DNA of 64,000 nt from Tetradesmus obliquus. Taxonomy: Eukaryota > Chlorophyta > Chlorophyceae > Sphaeropleales > Scenedesmaceae. Position 1 is the stretch's first letter. Every line of letters begins with the position of its first letter. A program made the position numbers and the translations under genes. The DNA lies in the NCBI GenBank assembly GCA_030272155.1, contig CP126200.1:124001-188000 (forward strand), given 5' to 3'. Below are positions 52,429-63,363 of the stretch, in pieces. Below the pieces are notes generated by a model. It had not been told where the DNA came from and ran no database searches. It worked only from the letters and a program-made list of their open reading frames with translations.

Positions 52429-54474
52429 CTAGTAGATGTCGCTGCTGCTATCCACAAAGGCATGCGCGCGCTGCATGCTGTCCTTGCCCATGCAACCAGA
52501 CAGGCGGTTGAAGAGCTCCTTGTAGACCGACTCGTCGCCGCGGGAGACCTCCACAAACTTGTGCAACAGGGGCCTGAAAAACTCCTTGGGCACCCGAATG
52601 CTGGTGGGGATGAAGGCGTCACAGGTGAAGGGCAGCCCTGCGTCATAGGCCTTGCGCACCAGAGCAGCGGTATACCACCCGGTGCCCCGGCGCATGAGCG
52701 CATTGACAGCGGGGCTATCCACGTGGTACAGACCCAGCTTGGCGGAGGGGCGCAGGCGGGTCGGCGGGAAGCGCTCGACGTGGTCGTGCAGGGATGGCAG
52801 GCCCCAGTCCTCGGCAGGCGCGTACATGCAGGCTGCGTGGCACTTGCTGATGTCCATGATGGAGTGGGGCACACTGAGGATGTCGTCCAGGTCTTGGAAG
52901 CCAGGCAGCAGGCCGCACTGTGCATGGCCCTTGACCTGCTCACCAGCCAGCACGGCACGCACCTCCGGATTGGGGCGCCCCTTGGGCAGGCCGTTGGTGC
53001 CATAGACGTCCTCCACCAGGTCCCACAGCAGGGCGCTGAAGGTCTGGCCAGCCCACTCCTTGCCCATGGCCTGGTAGGTGTCGCTCACAAGGTCCATCTT
53101 CTCACCAAATACGTAGGTGACGCCACCCAGCTCGTAGCTGACGATCTTGTTGTTGAAGAGGCTGATGCGCCTGCCGTCTGGCACGGTGCCAGTCTTCGTC
53201 ATCAGGTTCTTGAGGTGATCGATGCCAGAGACGTCCTCCACGTGCACCAGCTTGCCCGCCGCGATGCGAGACAGCCTGTCATCACCGCGCGCCTGGTTGC
53301 CAGCCTTGAACGACGAGGAAGCCAGCGACTTGTTGGTGTAGTCGGACCTGACCTGGGAGAGGGACTTGCCCAGCACCGGGTCGGGGTAGCAATGGTTGCC
53401 CATGACGCGGTAGCACAGCGGAGGGCGCGAGCCACAGCGCGTGGATGGGTGGTGGAAGAAGAAGCACTCGCCCTTGGAGTCGGTGGCATAGATGGAGATG
53501 CTGTGGGGCTTGCAGAAGCCCTCGCACAGGTCGGCAGTGGCCACGCCCTGCTTCACCGGGTCGTAGCAGGAATCGCTGGTGCGCTTGAGGTGGGCAGCCT
53601 TGATGTCGCTCCAGAAGGTGGCCTCGTCCTTGAAGTAGGTCTGCAGGCCACACTTGGGGTATTGCTTGGTGTACAGGTACTTCAGGGCGTCGAACACACA
53701 GGTGCCCTGGCCACGGTCGTAGTAGGTCATGGGCACGCCATCCAGCTGGAAGTGCTTGAAGTTGGTCATGCGCACATCTGCCAGGTCGGCGGGCACGTTG
53801 GTCTGCATCACGTGCACGCTGGCGATGTCCACAGCATCAATGTCCACACTGATCACCGGGCTCTGGCTCAGCTCATTCTGCTGCAACTGCTTGGCATACT
53901 CCTGCGCCAGGCGCTTGATCTTGCTCAGCTGGCCAGTGACGACAAAGGGCACCTCCTGGGTGGAGGTGCGGGCGACGGCGCCAGCCTTCTGCTGCTTCCA
54001 GGACAGCTTGAGCTTGACGGTGCCAGAGGCCTGCACCTGCTTGCGAAGGCGGGGAACCAGGGAACCATCAGGCAGGGAGCGCCGGCCGTGCACCACCAGG
54101 TCGGTGCGCCTGGGCCAGAGGCGCTTGCTGGCAGGCGTGGCTGCCTGCTGCTGAAGGCGGGTGCGCCGGGCAGCATCATTGCGAATGCGCTGGGGGGTCT
54201 CGTCAAACTCGCCACGCCGGTGGGCGTCCAGCCACAGGTCCTCAGGGAAGCCCTGCAGCAGGCCATGGGCGTGGTCCTTGAGCGCCTTGACGGTGGGGAA
54301 GCCGCGCTGCAGCGCATACTCGCGCGTCACACGGGTGTTGCGGTCTGTGAAGCCCAGGAACTGGCGGATGGCCTTGTATTTACGACTGTTGTAGTGTGCG
54401 GGGTAGGTTGCCATGTCTGGTGCTGAGAGTATTCTTGCCGAGAAGGGACGGGGCTGCTGGAGCTTAAGTGGCAT
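52429..54474 (-). CDS. Divergent family-B DNA polymerase, N-terminal and palm part, ending at an in-frame TAG
   Basis: 681 codons from ATG 54474; a second ATG at 54414 (MATYPAHYNSRKYKAIRQFL) may be the real start. An N-terminal basic region precedes YDRGQGTCVFDALKYLY (252-268), a feature seen at the start of some divergent viral or mobile-element PolBs. Palm motif A is DISKCH (541-546). Then follow GTGWYTAALVRKAYDAGLPF (598-615) and motif B K-ELFNRLSGCMGK (652-664). The frame hits TAG 17 residues after motif B, before any motif C; a candidate motif C (KSDC) appears 87 residues past motif B in the next frame, which is in phase. I infer one PolB-helicase-HNH polypeptide of about 1300 residues interrupted by TAG. 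Protein priming, usual for Polinton PolB, cannot be judged. Confidence 0.65.
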   Translation of the reverse strand: MPLKLQQPRPFSARILSAPDMATYPAHYNSRKYKAIRQFLGFTDRNTRVTREYALQRGFPTVKALKDHAHGLLQGFPEDLWLDAHRRGEFDETPQRIRNDAARRTRLQQQAATPASKRLWPRRTDLVVHGRRSLPDGSLVPRLRKQVQASGTVKLKLSWKQQKAGAVARTSTQEVPFVVTGQLSKIKRLAQEYAKQLQQNELSQSPVISVDIDAVDIASVHVMQTNVPADLADVRMTNFKHFQLDGVPMTYYDRGQGTCVFDALKYLYTKQYPKCGLQTYFKDEATFWSDIKAAHLKRTSDSCYDPVKQGVATADLCEGFCKPHSISIYATDSKGECFFFHHPSTRCGSRPPLCYRVMGNHCYPDPVLGKSLSQVRSDYTNKSLASSSFKAGNQARGDDRLSRIAAGKLVHVEDVSGIDHLKNLMTKTGTVPDGRRISLFNNKIVSYELGGVTYVFGEKMDLVSDTYQAMGKEWAGQTFSALLWDLVEDVYGTNGLPKGRPNPEVRAVLAGEQVKGHAQCGLLPGFQDLDDILSVPHSIMDISKCHAACMYAPAEDWGLPSLHDHVERFPPTRLRPSAKLGLYHVDSPAVNALMRRGTGWYTAALVRKAYDAGLPFTCDAFIPTSIRVPKEFFRPLLHKFVEVSRGDESVYKELFNRLSGCMGKDSMQRAHAFVDSSSDIY

Positions 54475-55479
54475 GCAGGAGTGCCAGCGGGAATAGGCGA
54501 AGAGGTCGCGGGTTCGAACCTGGCCTGGTGCTTTTCACTTTTTGGGTGATGGCTCGCTCCTGAAAATTTTTCACTGGAACGGGGAGCTGACGGCTCCAAT
54601 ACGTTTGGCACAATGTAAAACCACTATGGGAACTGCTTGGGCCCCAAGGGGGGTGCTAAAAGACTGCGCGCAGCGCTTAGGCGTGGCTACCATCTATCTC
54701 TGCCAGCGGCACCACTGCATACCTTTTTTTTGCAGCAGGGGTGATCGAATGAGGTTTTGGGTGCTTGCTGGTTTTTGTTCAGCTTGCTGGCTGCAAGATT
54801 TTGCCAAACCTGTGCCAATTGCATAATCAACTGCTACTGGCAACAACCACTGGTTGTGTGGCACAGCCGCTGCCAGCCGCTGCTGTGACATTCGGCTAGC
54901 AAAAGCCCTTGTAGTGCAATGTAACTAGGACCCCCCTGTGCTGAGTGAGAGCTGTGTTGCATGCTGTTCTGCAGTAATAATAGTAACATTTCCATTCATT
55001 GCTGTTCTGCAGTGCACATTTGTACGGATCTCACTGGGATACCGGTGGCAGCCTGTGGTTGAACCGACCGGGTCCGACCCAGGACAGACACGAGCACTGC
55101 TCTTTGAAAAGCCGCACACTGCGCCTCATTCCCGTACATGTTGCACAGCTGCACCAACAGGTTGGAGGCAAACCTACTACACGGTCAGGCAGCTGCAGGC
55201 TCTGACTACTGCTTGCAGGCTAGCACTACAAGTTGGCGCCACACCGTGCAGCTGCAGCATCACACACACAGCCCAGCCTGGGCAGCCCAGTGGGCTGAGG
55301 CTCAGTGGCCCAGGCTGGCAAACAGCAGCCGCTGCATTTTCCAGCCTGCAACTATTCCAAAACACATTTCGCGTTTCAACACAACCGAAACGCCAACGTA
55401 AAAGGCTTTTGAATGTGACTGCCACTCTCTCATACCCTGGTATGTCCCTGCACAGCTTCAGGCTTGCGAAGAAGCTCAC
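54475..55479. other. Right flank of the element; tRNA T-arm-like sequence, no gene
   Basis: At 54508-54530 the run gcgggttcgaacctggc resembles a tRNA T-arm with a consensus B box (GGTTCGAACC), but no complete cloverleaf can be folded: no matching acceptor or D-arm lies upstream. Because the B box is close to the end of the element it may be a remnant of a tRNA gene or SINE used as insertion site. The remainder to 55480 shows nothing assignable. Confidence 0.3.
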
Positions 55480-55835
55480 ATGGCAGTCCATGCTAACGTT
55501 TGAAAGCCATTCGGCAAGCTTTTACGCCTCTGGACGGCCGTTTGCTCCACGCGGCAGGGAAACTTTTCCCTCCCAGAGCCCCCAAAACGCCACCGTGCTG
55601 CGCAAAACATGACAAACTCAACACGAAACCGCCACATACGCGATCAAACGAAAGCAGGGACTGAACTGGAAAGTGTGCAGCATGTTTGTTGGCACCAAGG
55701 GGGGCATGGGGCCGGCCTTGCGGCAAAGGCTTGCAACGCTTTTGCAACGAACCCTTTGCTCATCACACCAACACGACCGCAGCTCACCAAGCAACGACTC
55801 CTTGCCAAGTCCTTGCAGCTCTGTTGCAGTGCGTT
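55480..55835. repeat. Dispersed repeat, third copy outside the inverted arms
   Basis: Shares with 58920-59280 (same orientation) the blocks cggccgtttgct, cagggaaa-ttttccctccca, ccaaaacgcc, caaaggcttgcaacgc and tttgctcatcacac, in the same order; the middle is diverged. It contains a palindrome variant AGGGAAACTTTTCCCT with one mismatch. No coding potential. Confidence 0.65.
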
Positions 55836-56662
55836 CTCTAGGGATGCTGCTTGAGTGTGCTAATCCGACCGTCATATGAGGCTCAGAATAACAAGAGTAT
55901 GTTGGGCTGGCCGTGCTCCTCTCAACCAGCATGGCTGGCTTTGAGCTCCAGCTCTTACAACAGCGGTGAGTCCTCCTAACAGTGAGTAGGCTCAGGGTTG
56001 GACATGTTGGCAGGAAATGTACAACCAGGTGCATGTCTTTTGTGCGGTCCTTCCAGCCAACAGGCCACTACTGACTGCATGCCAGCAGCACAGCACCAGG
56101 TGCAGTCAGGGGATTGCCGGCAGCATACGCAGCGGCTATGTTATTTCATACACACCTGCAACTACTTTTTTGCCAGTGCATTACACTTGAGGGCAGCAGA
56201 TTGAAAGCAGACGCAAGCTGTTCTGGGCAGTGATAGCGCTGTGCACTTCTGCAGCACTTGGCTCAACACATGGGTGAGGATGGCCGAGACTGCCACATGT
56301 GAAGCTGTGCACACGCGTTGGCTGACCTCCTGCACTGCTGTGTTGCTCAATGTCTAGGCCACATGGAACACTACCCCCTTGGATGCTGCCGCCCAGTTTG
56401 TGGGCGGTTGTAAGCCATCCATGGTCCATGGCTGGTCTGGTTGAGCAACGCAAGGTGCAGGTTGGGTTATCACTGCCTGTTCTTGTATGATTTCTGACAT
56501 GCTGCCGGCTTGGCCTTGTATATGTGTTTGGTGGGTGCAGGCATACGCAGTGTCTAGGCGCATGAGGTTCAGGGGGTGCAGTTGACTGTGGCCAATCGTC
56601 AGACACCTCTTGTGCCTCACATGGTCTGTCCTGGCTGCGGTTGCCTGTATGCGCAAAGCACA

Positions 56663-58677
56663 GTGCAGGGCACTGCTGGCATGCATCAGTATTGTCCGTC
56701 AAAACACAGTCACAGAGACCCTTGGCGCACACTGGTTGCATTATTGCGACGGTAGCCCACGGCAGCAGCGCAGCAGCTTGGTTCAGGACACACGGGTGAG
56801 CCTTGTGTTGCAGTTTGGTCCTAAACAGGCACACCACCTGCTTGCTGTGACCTTGCAGGGAGGCCCTACTCGCTTTGTGGACCGGTTGTCACATCAACAG
56901 AAAATGCAGTTGCAAAAACTGCACCTTGAGATCAGGTGAGCACAAACTGCAGTGGTTTCTGGCTACCCGCATCATACACCGGCAGTATCGCACAGGGTGC
57001 TCACAAAGATGCAGCACGCCTGCGGAAGGCTGTTTTTATCACCACTGCAGCACTATTCAGTTTTCCTGCAGCTGTGAGAACTCAATCTGGGTACTCAATG
57101 CCGAGCATGCCAACAAAAAACATGCAGATGGCGAGCAAGATGCAGCCACAACACCTTTGCCAGTCACGTGCTGTTTGATTTATCTATGGGCCACGTGCAT
57201 CAATGCCGCTCTTTAGAGCCGATGGCAATATTGCTATGGCATGAATGGCATTGGTATTATCAATGCCGCTCTGTATCTGCTGCCGTTGCATGCTGTTGTC
57301 GTCGCAGGTTCCGCCTCTGGACTTGTCACCCAACCGCCAGGGCATCACAGTATTACACCATCAGCCTCAGCTGCCCAACTATAGTTGGAGCATCAGGTGC
57401 TGGGGGGTGGGGGGCCTCCTTCAAGCTAGCACAGGAAACGACTCGGCAAACCAGCAGCATATGTGAAGATAGCAGCAGCAGGCATGCCTAGCGGTGAGCC
57501 CCCGGAGCAGGTAGCACGATGCTTGGGCATGGCCTAATCTGCTGCTCAAGGCTGCACTGGATGCTGCTGCAACCCAGCAGTGACAAGTCATCTTGTGGAT
57601 GAAAAGCCATGCCATGCTGCAATGCTAGCCGGCGAGGGTGGCAGAAAAGTGGCAAGCAGTGGGCAATATGCAATATCACCCTTTGTCACGTGATGCGTCC
57701 CGACAGCTCAGCAATGGGGATGGCTGCATATGGCTAAAGCCTACCAATGCATCATGGACGGCGGTGCTGACTGGCTCACTGCGTTTGATTGCACTGCACT
57801 GATGTTTTTTGCTGTATCTTTGTGTAGTTGCTGGCTGCAAGGGTTGCCTCGTATTGCTTGTACCCCATTTTGAAGGCGCTGCTGAGCCGGTGCTGTTGGC
57901 AGTGCTGTTTACGTGTCAGTTCAGTTGCACCACACCTGCACTGCAAATGCATGCTGGCAGCGTGACCGTCAGGCTGAGCCACTGGCAGTTGTTGATGGCG
58001 GCATATGTGCAGCTGGACAGACAGCATACACAAGGCATGCAGCACGCTGGTTCTTGTTGAGGCTCAGGGCTTGGCTTAACCTGAGTGGAGGGGGTGTGTG
58101 CTAATGAAGTCTGCGCCGCGGACTGGCCCAGTCCACGGGGGTGCTGGTGAAAATGCTGATGGACAGAGTATGTATGTGTATTTTCACACATCAGAGTATG
58201 CATGTTTGTGGAACAGGTATTCTATTTGTGTTGAGAATATGCAATGCGCATAGGCTGACTTGTCCTGTCTTTTTGTTCAGGCTGGTGGAGTGCAGTTACG
58301 ACTAAGATGCAATTTTATCAAGACACTCAGTGGCTCGGGGTGGCGGCCCTTTAGCGTGTCGGCCGCTGAGCAGTGATATATATGCTGCATATACGTCTGT
58401 TCTTCTTCATAGGCTACAGCAGGGGCATCCAATCTGCCTGGCAACCGACAAAAGTTATTGTGATGTACAGTTGGGTGCAGGCAATGCTGGGGGGTCCTTC
58501 AGTCAAGTGCCTAGAACTCCTGCAGCCTCTTCAGTGCAGTGTTGCAGGCTAGCTAGCCTAGTAGTAGGCTGGCATGGAGAGAGCTCAAAAGGATGGCAGC
58601 AGCTAGATGCCGTGCTGGACTCCACCAAACAACTGTTGAAGGTCATTCAAACGTATTTTCGCTGTTTACAGCAGCTC
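56663..58677 (+). CDS. Unknown multi-exon host gene (right-arm copy)
   Basis: Plus-strand counterpart of the gene at 20224-22238 with the same exon landmarks: DTRVSLVLQFGPKQAHHLLA, GGPTRFVDRLSHQQKMQL, AHKDAARLRKAVF, PPLDLSPNRQGITVLHHQP and the final exon ending LKVIQTYFRCLQQL. Only isolated substitutions distinguish the copies (for example cacatgg versus cacaggg after the second acceptor, H to Q). I see no lesion that would favour one copy as the functional one. Confidence 0.5.
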
Positions 58678-59513
58678 TGAGCGCCGTTTCCTCCACCCTG
58701 CAGGGAAAAATTCCCCTCGCCCAGGCCTCACACCTGCAACTGAGCAATCAAATGCATCAAATTATAACATCATAATAAAAAATCGCAAGTTTTATGCCTC
58801 TGAACGGCTGTGCTGGGCATCCAGGGGCACTCTGGGGAGGCTCTGGGGAGGCGTTCTGTGGCTTCAAACCTGCATCCCAGCTCACCAAACCGTCCATTGT
58901 AACATATTTATAGAACTTTGGCGCCTTTCATGCCTCTGGGCGGCCGTTTGCTGTACGCAGCAGGGAAAATTTTCCCTCCCAGAACACACAAAACGCTGCC
59001 ACTGCACACCAAAACGCCCAATAATTTACAGGCAAACATTGAAAACAACGACTTTGCGAACGCAGGGATCGTCTGTGCGTCTGGCGAAACGCGTGTACAC
59101 CAGTTCTGGCAAAACCAAACTTTACGCCATTAAAAAGCGAGCCAAACCAGGGGCCGCAAAGGCTTGCAACGCTCCTGCAACGATCGATTTTGCTCATCAC
59201 ACCCACACGATCGCAGCTCACGCACAGCAAAGAAGCCTTGCACCGTCCTTGCAAACCTTTGCAAAGGCCCTTGCCCTTTATCTTGAATATATCAAGGCTA
59301 TTTACTGGCCATACCCGTCCACCCCAGCATCAGCATAGCTCTTTCCCCTTCACACCTCATGGCTGCATGCTCAACACAGCTTGCACGACGTATTCGACAC
59401 ACAAAGGAGCATGAGTGTGCAGTATTTAGTGGAAGTATCACAGGTGAGCAGCACAGCTGCCATAAGCCAGTGGGCACGCACACAACAGCACTAACAGGAT
59501 TGTGCTGCTCCTC

Positions 59514-62500
59514 TCAGCCAGTCAGCTGACAAAAAGGGAGCAGCAGTGGCTGATCAACCTCTGTTGCTGCCTGCTGCTGCTTCTTCTTCTGCTTGTGCTG
59601 CTGCACTGCTTGCTCCCAGGCTGCATCCAACCGGCCGAATACCACTTGGGAGTAGTGCAACAGCAGCAATGCTGGGACGCTGCCAGCAGGTGCTTGGGTC
59701 ACTGCTGCTGGGCCGCGCAAGCCAGTAGACAGCTTAGTGATGTCAGCTGCAAGGCTGCTGTACACTGCTGCCAACTCTGGCCTGACCAGCCTGTCAGCAG
59801 CTGGGGCAGCAATGCCAGCCACAGAGATGCTGGGGAGCCTGCTCAGAACGTCAGCAATGCCAGCACAAGATCTCAGGTGTATTGTGCCACCAAACTCACG
59901 CAGCAGCTGGACCGGCAGGACTTCATTCGTAGTGCTGCTGTCCAGCACCGGCTCGTGCAGCAGAGCATTCAGTTTGCGCAGTCCAGCAAAGCTGTTGATG
60001 AACCCTTGCATCTGTGTCACGCTGCGCTGCATGCTGCTGCTGCACAGGATGGCTGACAGCTTGGGGCAATCTGTGACTGCCGCTGATGCCACTGCATTCT
60101 GGCGTGTGCTGCTGCTTAGCATGTCCGCATGCACCGGGACGCCAGCAATGAGGCTGCTGGAGTACAGCGGCGCTGGCACTGGGTCTTTTGGAGTCCACTC
60201 GGGAGAGGCCTGTGTGCAGAACAGACAGGAAAGCACGACGGCAGATGCAGTAGCATCAACAAGAGGTGACCTGGGTCAGTGCTCAAAACTGCAAGGTGGG
60301 GGAGCTGTAGCTGCAGGATCTAATCCCGCTGGGCATGTAGCATCAACACATTTTTGCCACGGCTGAGCAGCATTGTTGCATGCCTTTTGTCTCATCAGCA
60401 GGCCACGTACCAGCTTGAGGGGCAGGGCTGACTCGTCGCCCAACTCATAGCAGGCATTAGCAGAGTAGCGCTTTGCCTCCTCCACAGAATGGCTGGCTAG
60501 CGTCGCACTCACCACCAGCAGGCCCCATTGGGTGGCATCCTTCTGCAGGGGCACGTGCATGGCGTGTGAAGTATGGTGAATGGAGTGGTGGCCCATGCTG
60601 AGGGGATTTTATGGACTAGCAGTGTGTGCAGATGGGATTGAATGGGCTGCTGTGGGTGTAGATGGGATTGAAAGGGGCTGCTGGGGTGTAGATGGCATTC
60701 AATGGGCTGCTGGGGGTGTAGGCTGTTTGTTCACCACCGGGGCAGGATGCTTTGCACTTGCTGGTTGTGTCCCATCAAACTGTCATTGCTGACACTTGTA
60801 AATGAATGCTGAATCTGTCAAAGGGGTACGTGGGGTCACCCCTGTGCCTGACAACTGCACAACTGTCACAAGCCTGCACACAACCAACAATACGCGCTGC
60901 TCTGCCCCACCTGCAGCGAGTGGCGCTGGTCATAGCCGCTGAGCAGCCTCAGTTGGGAGACAATGCGTGCAGTGGGACCCTGCTTGGGCTTCCTGGGCTT
61001 GTTGTGGGAGAGCCAAAACTCCGGCTGGCTTGCACCACCACTGGCTGGGCTTGCGCTGCCACTCCTGCTGCTTCTACCTTCATCTCCAGCGCCTGAGCTG
61101 TCACTCCCGCTGCCACCATCACTACTGTCGTTGCTGCTGCTCGCACTGTCGCTGCTGCTGCCAGCCTTTTGCTGCTGCTGCTGCTGCCTCCGCTGCAGCA
61201 GATACAGGCTTGGCATCATGCTTTGAATGTCCCCTGCAGTAGGCACCTTCCAGTTGTTGGCACCCTGCACCTGCTGGAAATCACTCTGCTGGTACCTCTT
61301 TGCGGCGGCTTTGGCCGTGCCAAAACGGCGCACACCCAGCAGCCCCGCACTCACTGCCCCCCTTGCAAACCAGCTGGCTGCCATGCAGAATGCTAGGGTC
61401 CTGGTGGGACAGAACAGGGACAGCGCTGGGTCCAGGATGGGCTTCTGCAGGTCCAGCCAGTCCACTGCGCTGCCGCCATTCGCCCTCCGCTTGCCCTCAT
61501 GCTGCTTGCACTTGGGCACGCGGATGCACAGCATGGCGCCAGCGTATCTGAACGCCTCCAGCACCTCATCTAGGCTGTATTGCTGCTGCTGCAGGCTGTG
61601 CAGGACAACAGCGGCCAGCGGCGTGCTGTGCCCGCTCGGCAGCACCAAGTGGAAGCAGCCTATGTGGTAGAGGGAAATATCACTGGGCCTGCCAAGATCC
61701 ACGCAGCGCCTGAACAGCCAAGCCGGCAGCACCATGGTCCACCTGTTGATCTGGGCCAGCACGCTGGGCGGCACAAACTCTGGCGCACCCCTGTGAGTAC
61801 AGCAGGTGAGTACAAAGCAGCGCATGCAGGCAGGCAGGTCGGTCAATTTTGTTGTGGTAATAGTCAGCCTGGCATAAAATGGAGTGGTTAGCGTGTCCGT
61901 GCAGCGCCTGCAACAATACAACTGCTTTCTTCTTGATGATGAAGACATGCCAGGTGGAGTGATTGCATACTATGGCACTGCACTGTACAAAAAGGCACTT
62001 GTAGGATGGCAGAGCAACTGCTGTATAAACAGGCACAGCTGTCAGCTGTCAGTGCTCACACAGCCACCCACCATTTCTCCAGGGCTGCTAGCTGGCTCAG
62101 CAGCTCACGCCAGGCATACACCAGATGCAGCTGGGTAGTCTCCATTGTGCGGATGACACCTTGCGGCTCCCTCTTGAGCGTGCCACGTGCGTTCAGTGCA
62201 GCTCCCATGTCACTGACAGCACCATCTGGCAGCGGGCTGTGCAAGTTGATGCGCAGCTGGTCACCAGACACCTTGACTGTTGTGGGCGCACAGTCCATGC
62301 CTGCAGCAGCCAGCAAAGAGCAGCGGGGGGAGGCATTTTACATCCATCTGAAAGCCAAGCAACCTTTCAACACAGGCCTTGCACATCATACTGTGGGTGT
62401 CAAGGGCCCCCGCAGGTCACTAGCAGCAAAGGGGAAAACCGATAGCAGCTAAACCCACAGCTTTCTCGCCCCCGCATTGCAGGCCCCAAAACACGGCTGC

Positions 62501-63243
62501 CCTCTCACCTGGCATCAGCGCACGCCCAAACAGGAGCCTGAAGCTAGAGCGGCCACTGGACAGTGTGTTGTTCAAGCTGGTCTTCCGCTGGCCTTGCAGC
62601 TGAATGCACCCCAGCAGCATGCGTGTTTGCACAAAAAGGCACAACGCAGTGCAGCTAGTCTCAGCAGTCTGCTGTCAACCTGGATGGGCAAACATATCAA
62701 GGCACAGCAAAACAGGTGCGCCTCATGTTGGGTGTGTTGGCATCAGTCACTGGCACGGTGCCAACATCACAGGGACGGGCAATCAGCAGAGGCCAGTGTC
62801 GAAAGAATGGGCAGCAGGACCCGGCATAGACCCCTTTCAAACCCTACGAGAGCGAGCAGGACCCACCTGGATTTCATGATGTCTGCCTCGATGGTGAGGG
62901 GATCATCGTTCACTGACAGCAGCTGCAACAATGTGCCAAGGTGCTTGGCCAGCCCACGGTTTTCCCTGAGCTCAAGGAACTGCCGGTGGGTGGGATCTTG
63001 TGCAGCAAAGGCTGCCATGGCCTGCTTGATTGCTGCTGGGCTCATGCTGACTCTGCTGGCTGCGCTGCTGCTGGAGCTGCTGGAACTGCCATCTGTTGCC
63101 GCTTGTGCAGCCACTGCAGTCCCCTCTGCTACAACACACCGCCAAAGCGGGACCCCAACTATGCACACAAGGCGAGCATGTTGCTTTGCCAGCGTGGGGT
63201 TGATCAGCATTCGTGAGCCACGCACCCGTGGGGTGGACAGGAC
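59514..63243 (-). CDS. PHD-finger gene, right-arm copy (exons 2-7; 5' part outside window)
   Basis: Mirror of exons 15658-19386. Here the third exon reads RSSFRLLFGRALMPG and joins the following exon (MDCAPTTVKV) in phase, because this copy keeps a G that is missing in the left copy; this supports the right copy as the intact version. Substitutions elsewhere are few (for example ADVLSR for ADFLSR, INSFAGL for INSIAGL). Whether the PHD-finger exon is also present depends on sequence beyond 64000. Confidence 0.6.
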
Positions 63244-63363
63244 CTGCAAGGCAACAAAAGCAGGTGAGTCACAGCATACAAAATGCTACCAACCATCTCT
63301 GGTTGTAGCCCTGCCCCAATACCAATTTTTGAGTTGCTTTGTGCCCTGGCCCCAGATAAAGCC

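Larger units (their letters stand above)
42100..54474. mobile_element. Integrated virus-derived / Polinton-like element, about 12.4 kb
   Basis: Compact, intron-free block with nearly no CAG microsatellites, unlike both flanks. Gene order: lipase-like (-), fibre-like (+), second structural-like (+), two small genes (+), then convergently a retroviral-type integrase (-), SF1 helicase-HNH (-) and family-B-like polymerase (-). The integrase plus PolB pairing is the signature of Polintons and Polinton-like viruses; fibre proteins and lipases are known from algal viruses and their relatives. No major or minor capsid, packaging ATPase or protease was recognised. Terminal inverted repeats and target-site duplication were not found by eye; the limits given are the outermost element genes. 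Confidence 0.75.

Noticed and set aside
50602..54426. Plus-strand open frame of 1274 codons
   Set aside because: Antisense shadow of the GC-rich polymerase and helicase genes, which contain clear motifs on the minus strand.
54481..54535. Possible tRNA gene at the right edge of the element
   Set aside because: Only a T-arm-like segment is present; no acceptor stem, D-arm or anticodon arm can be paired with it.
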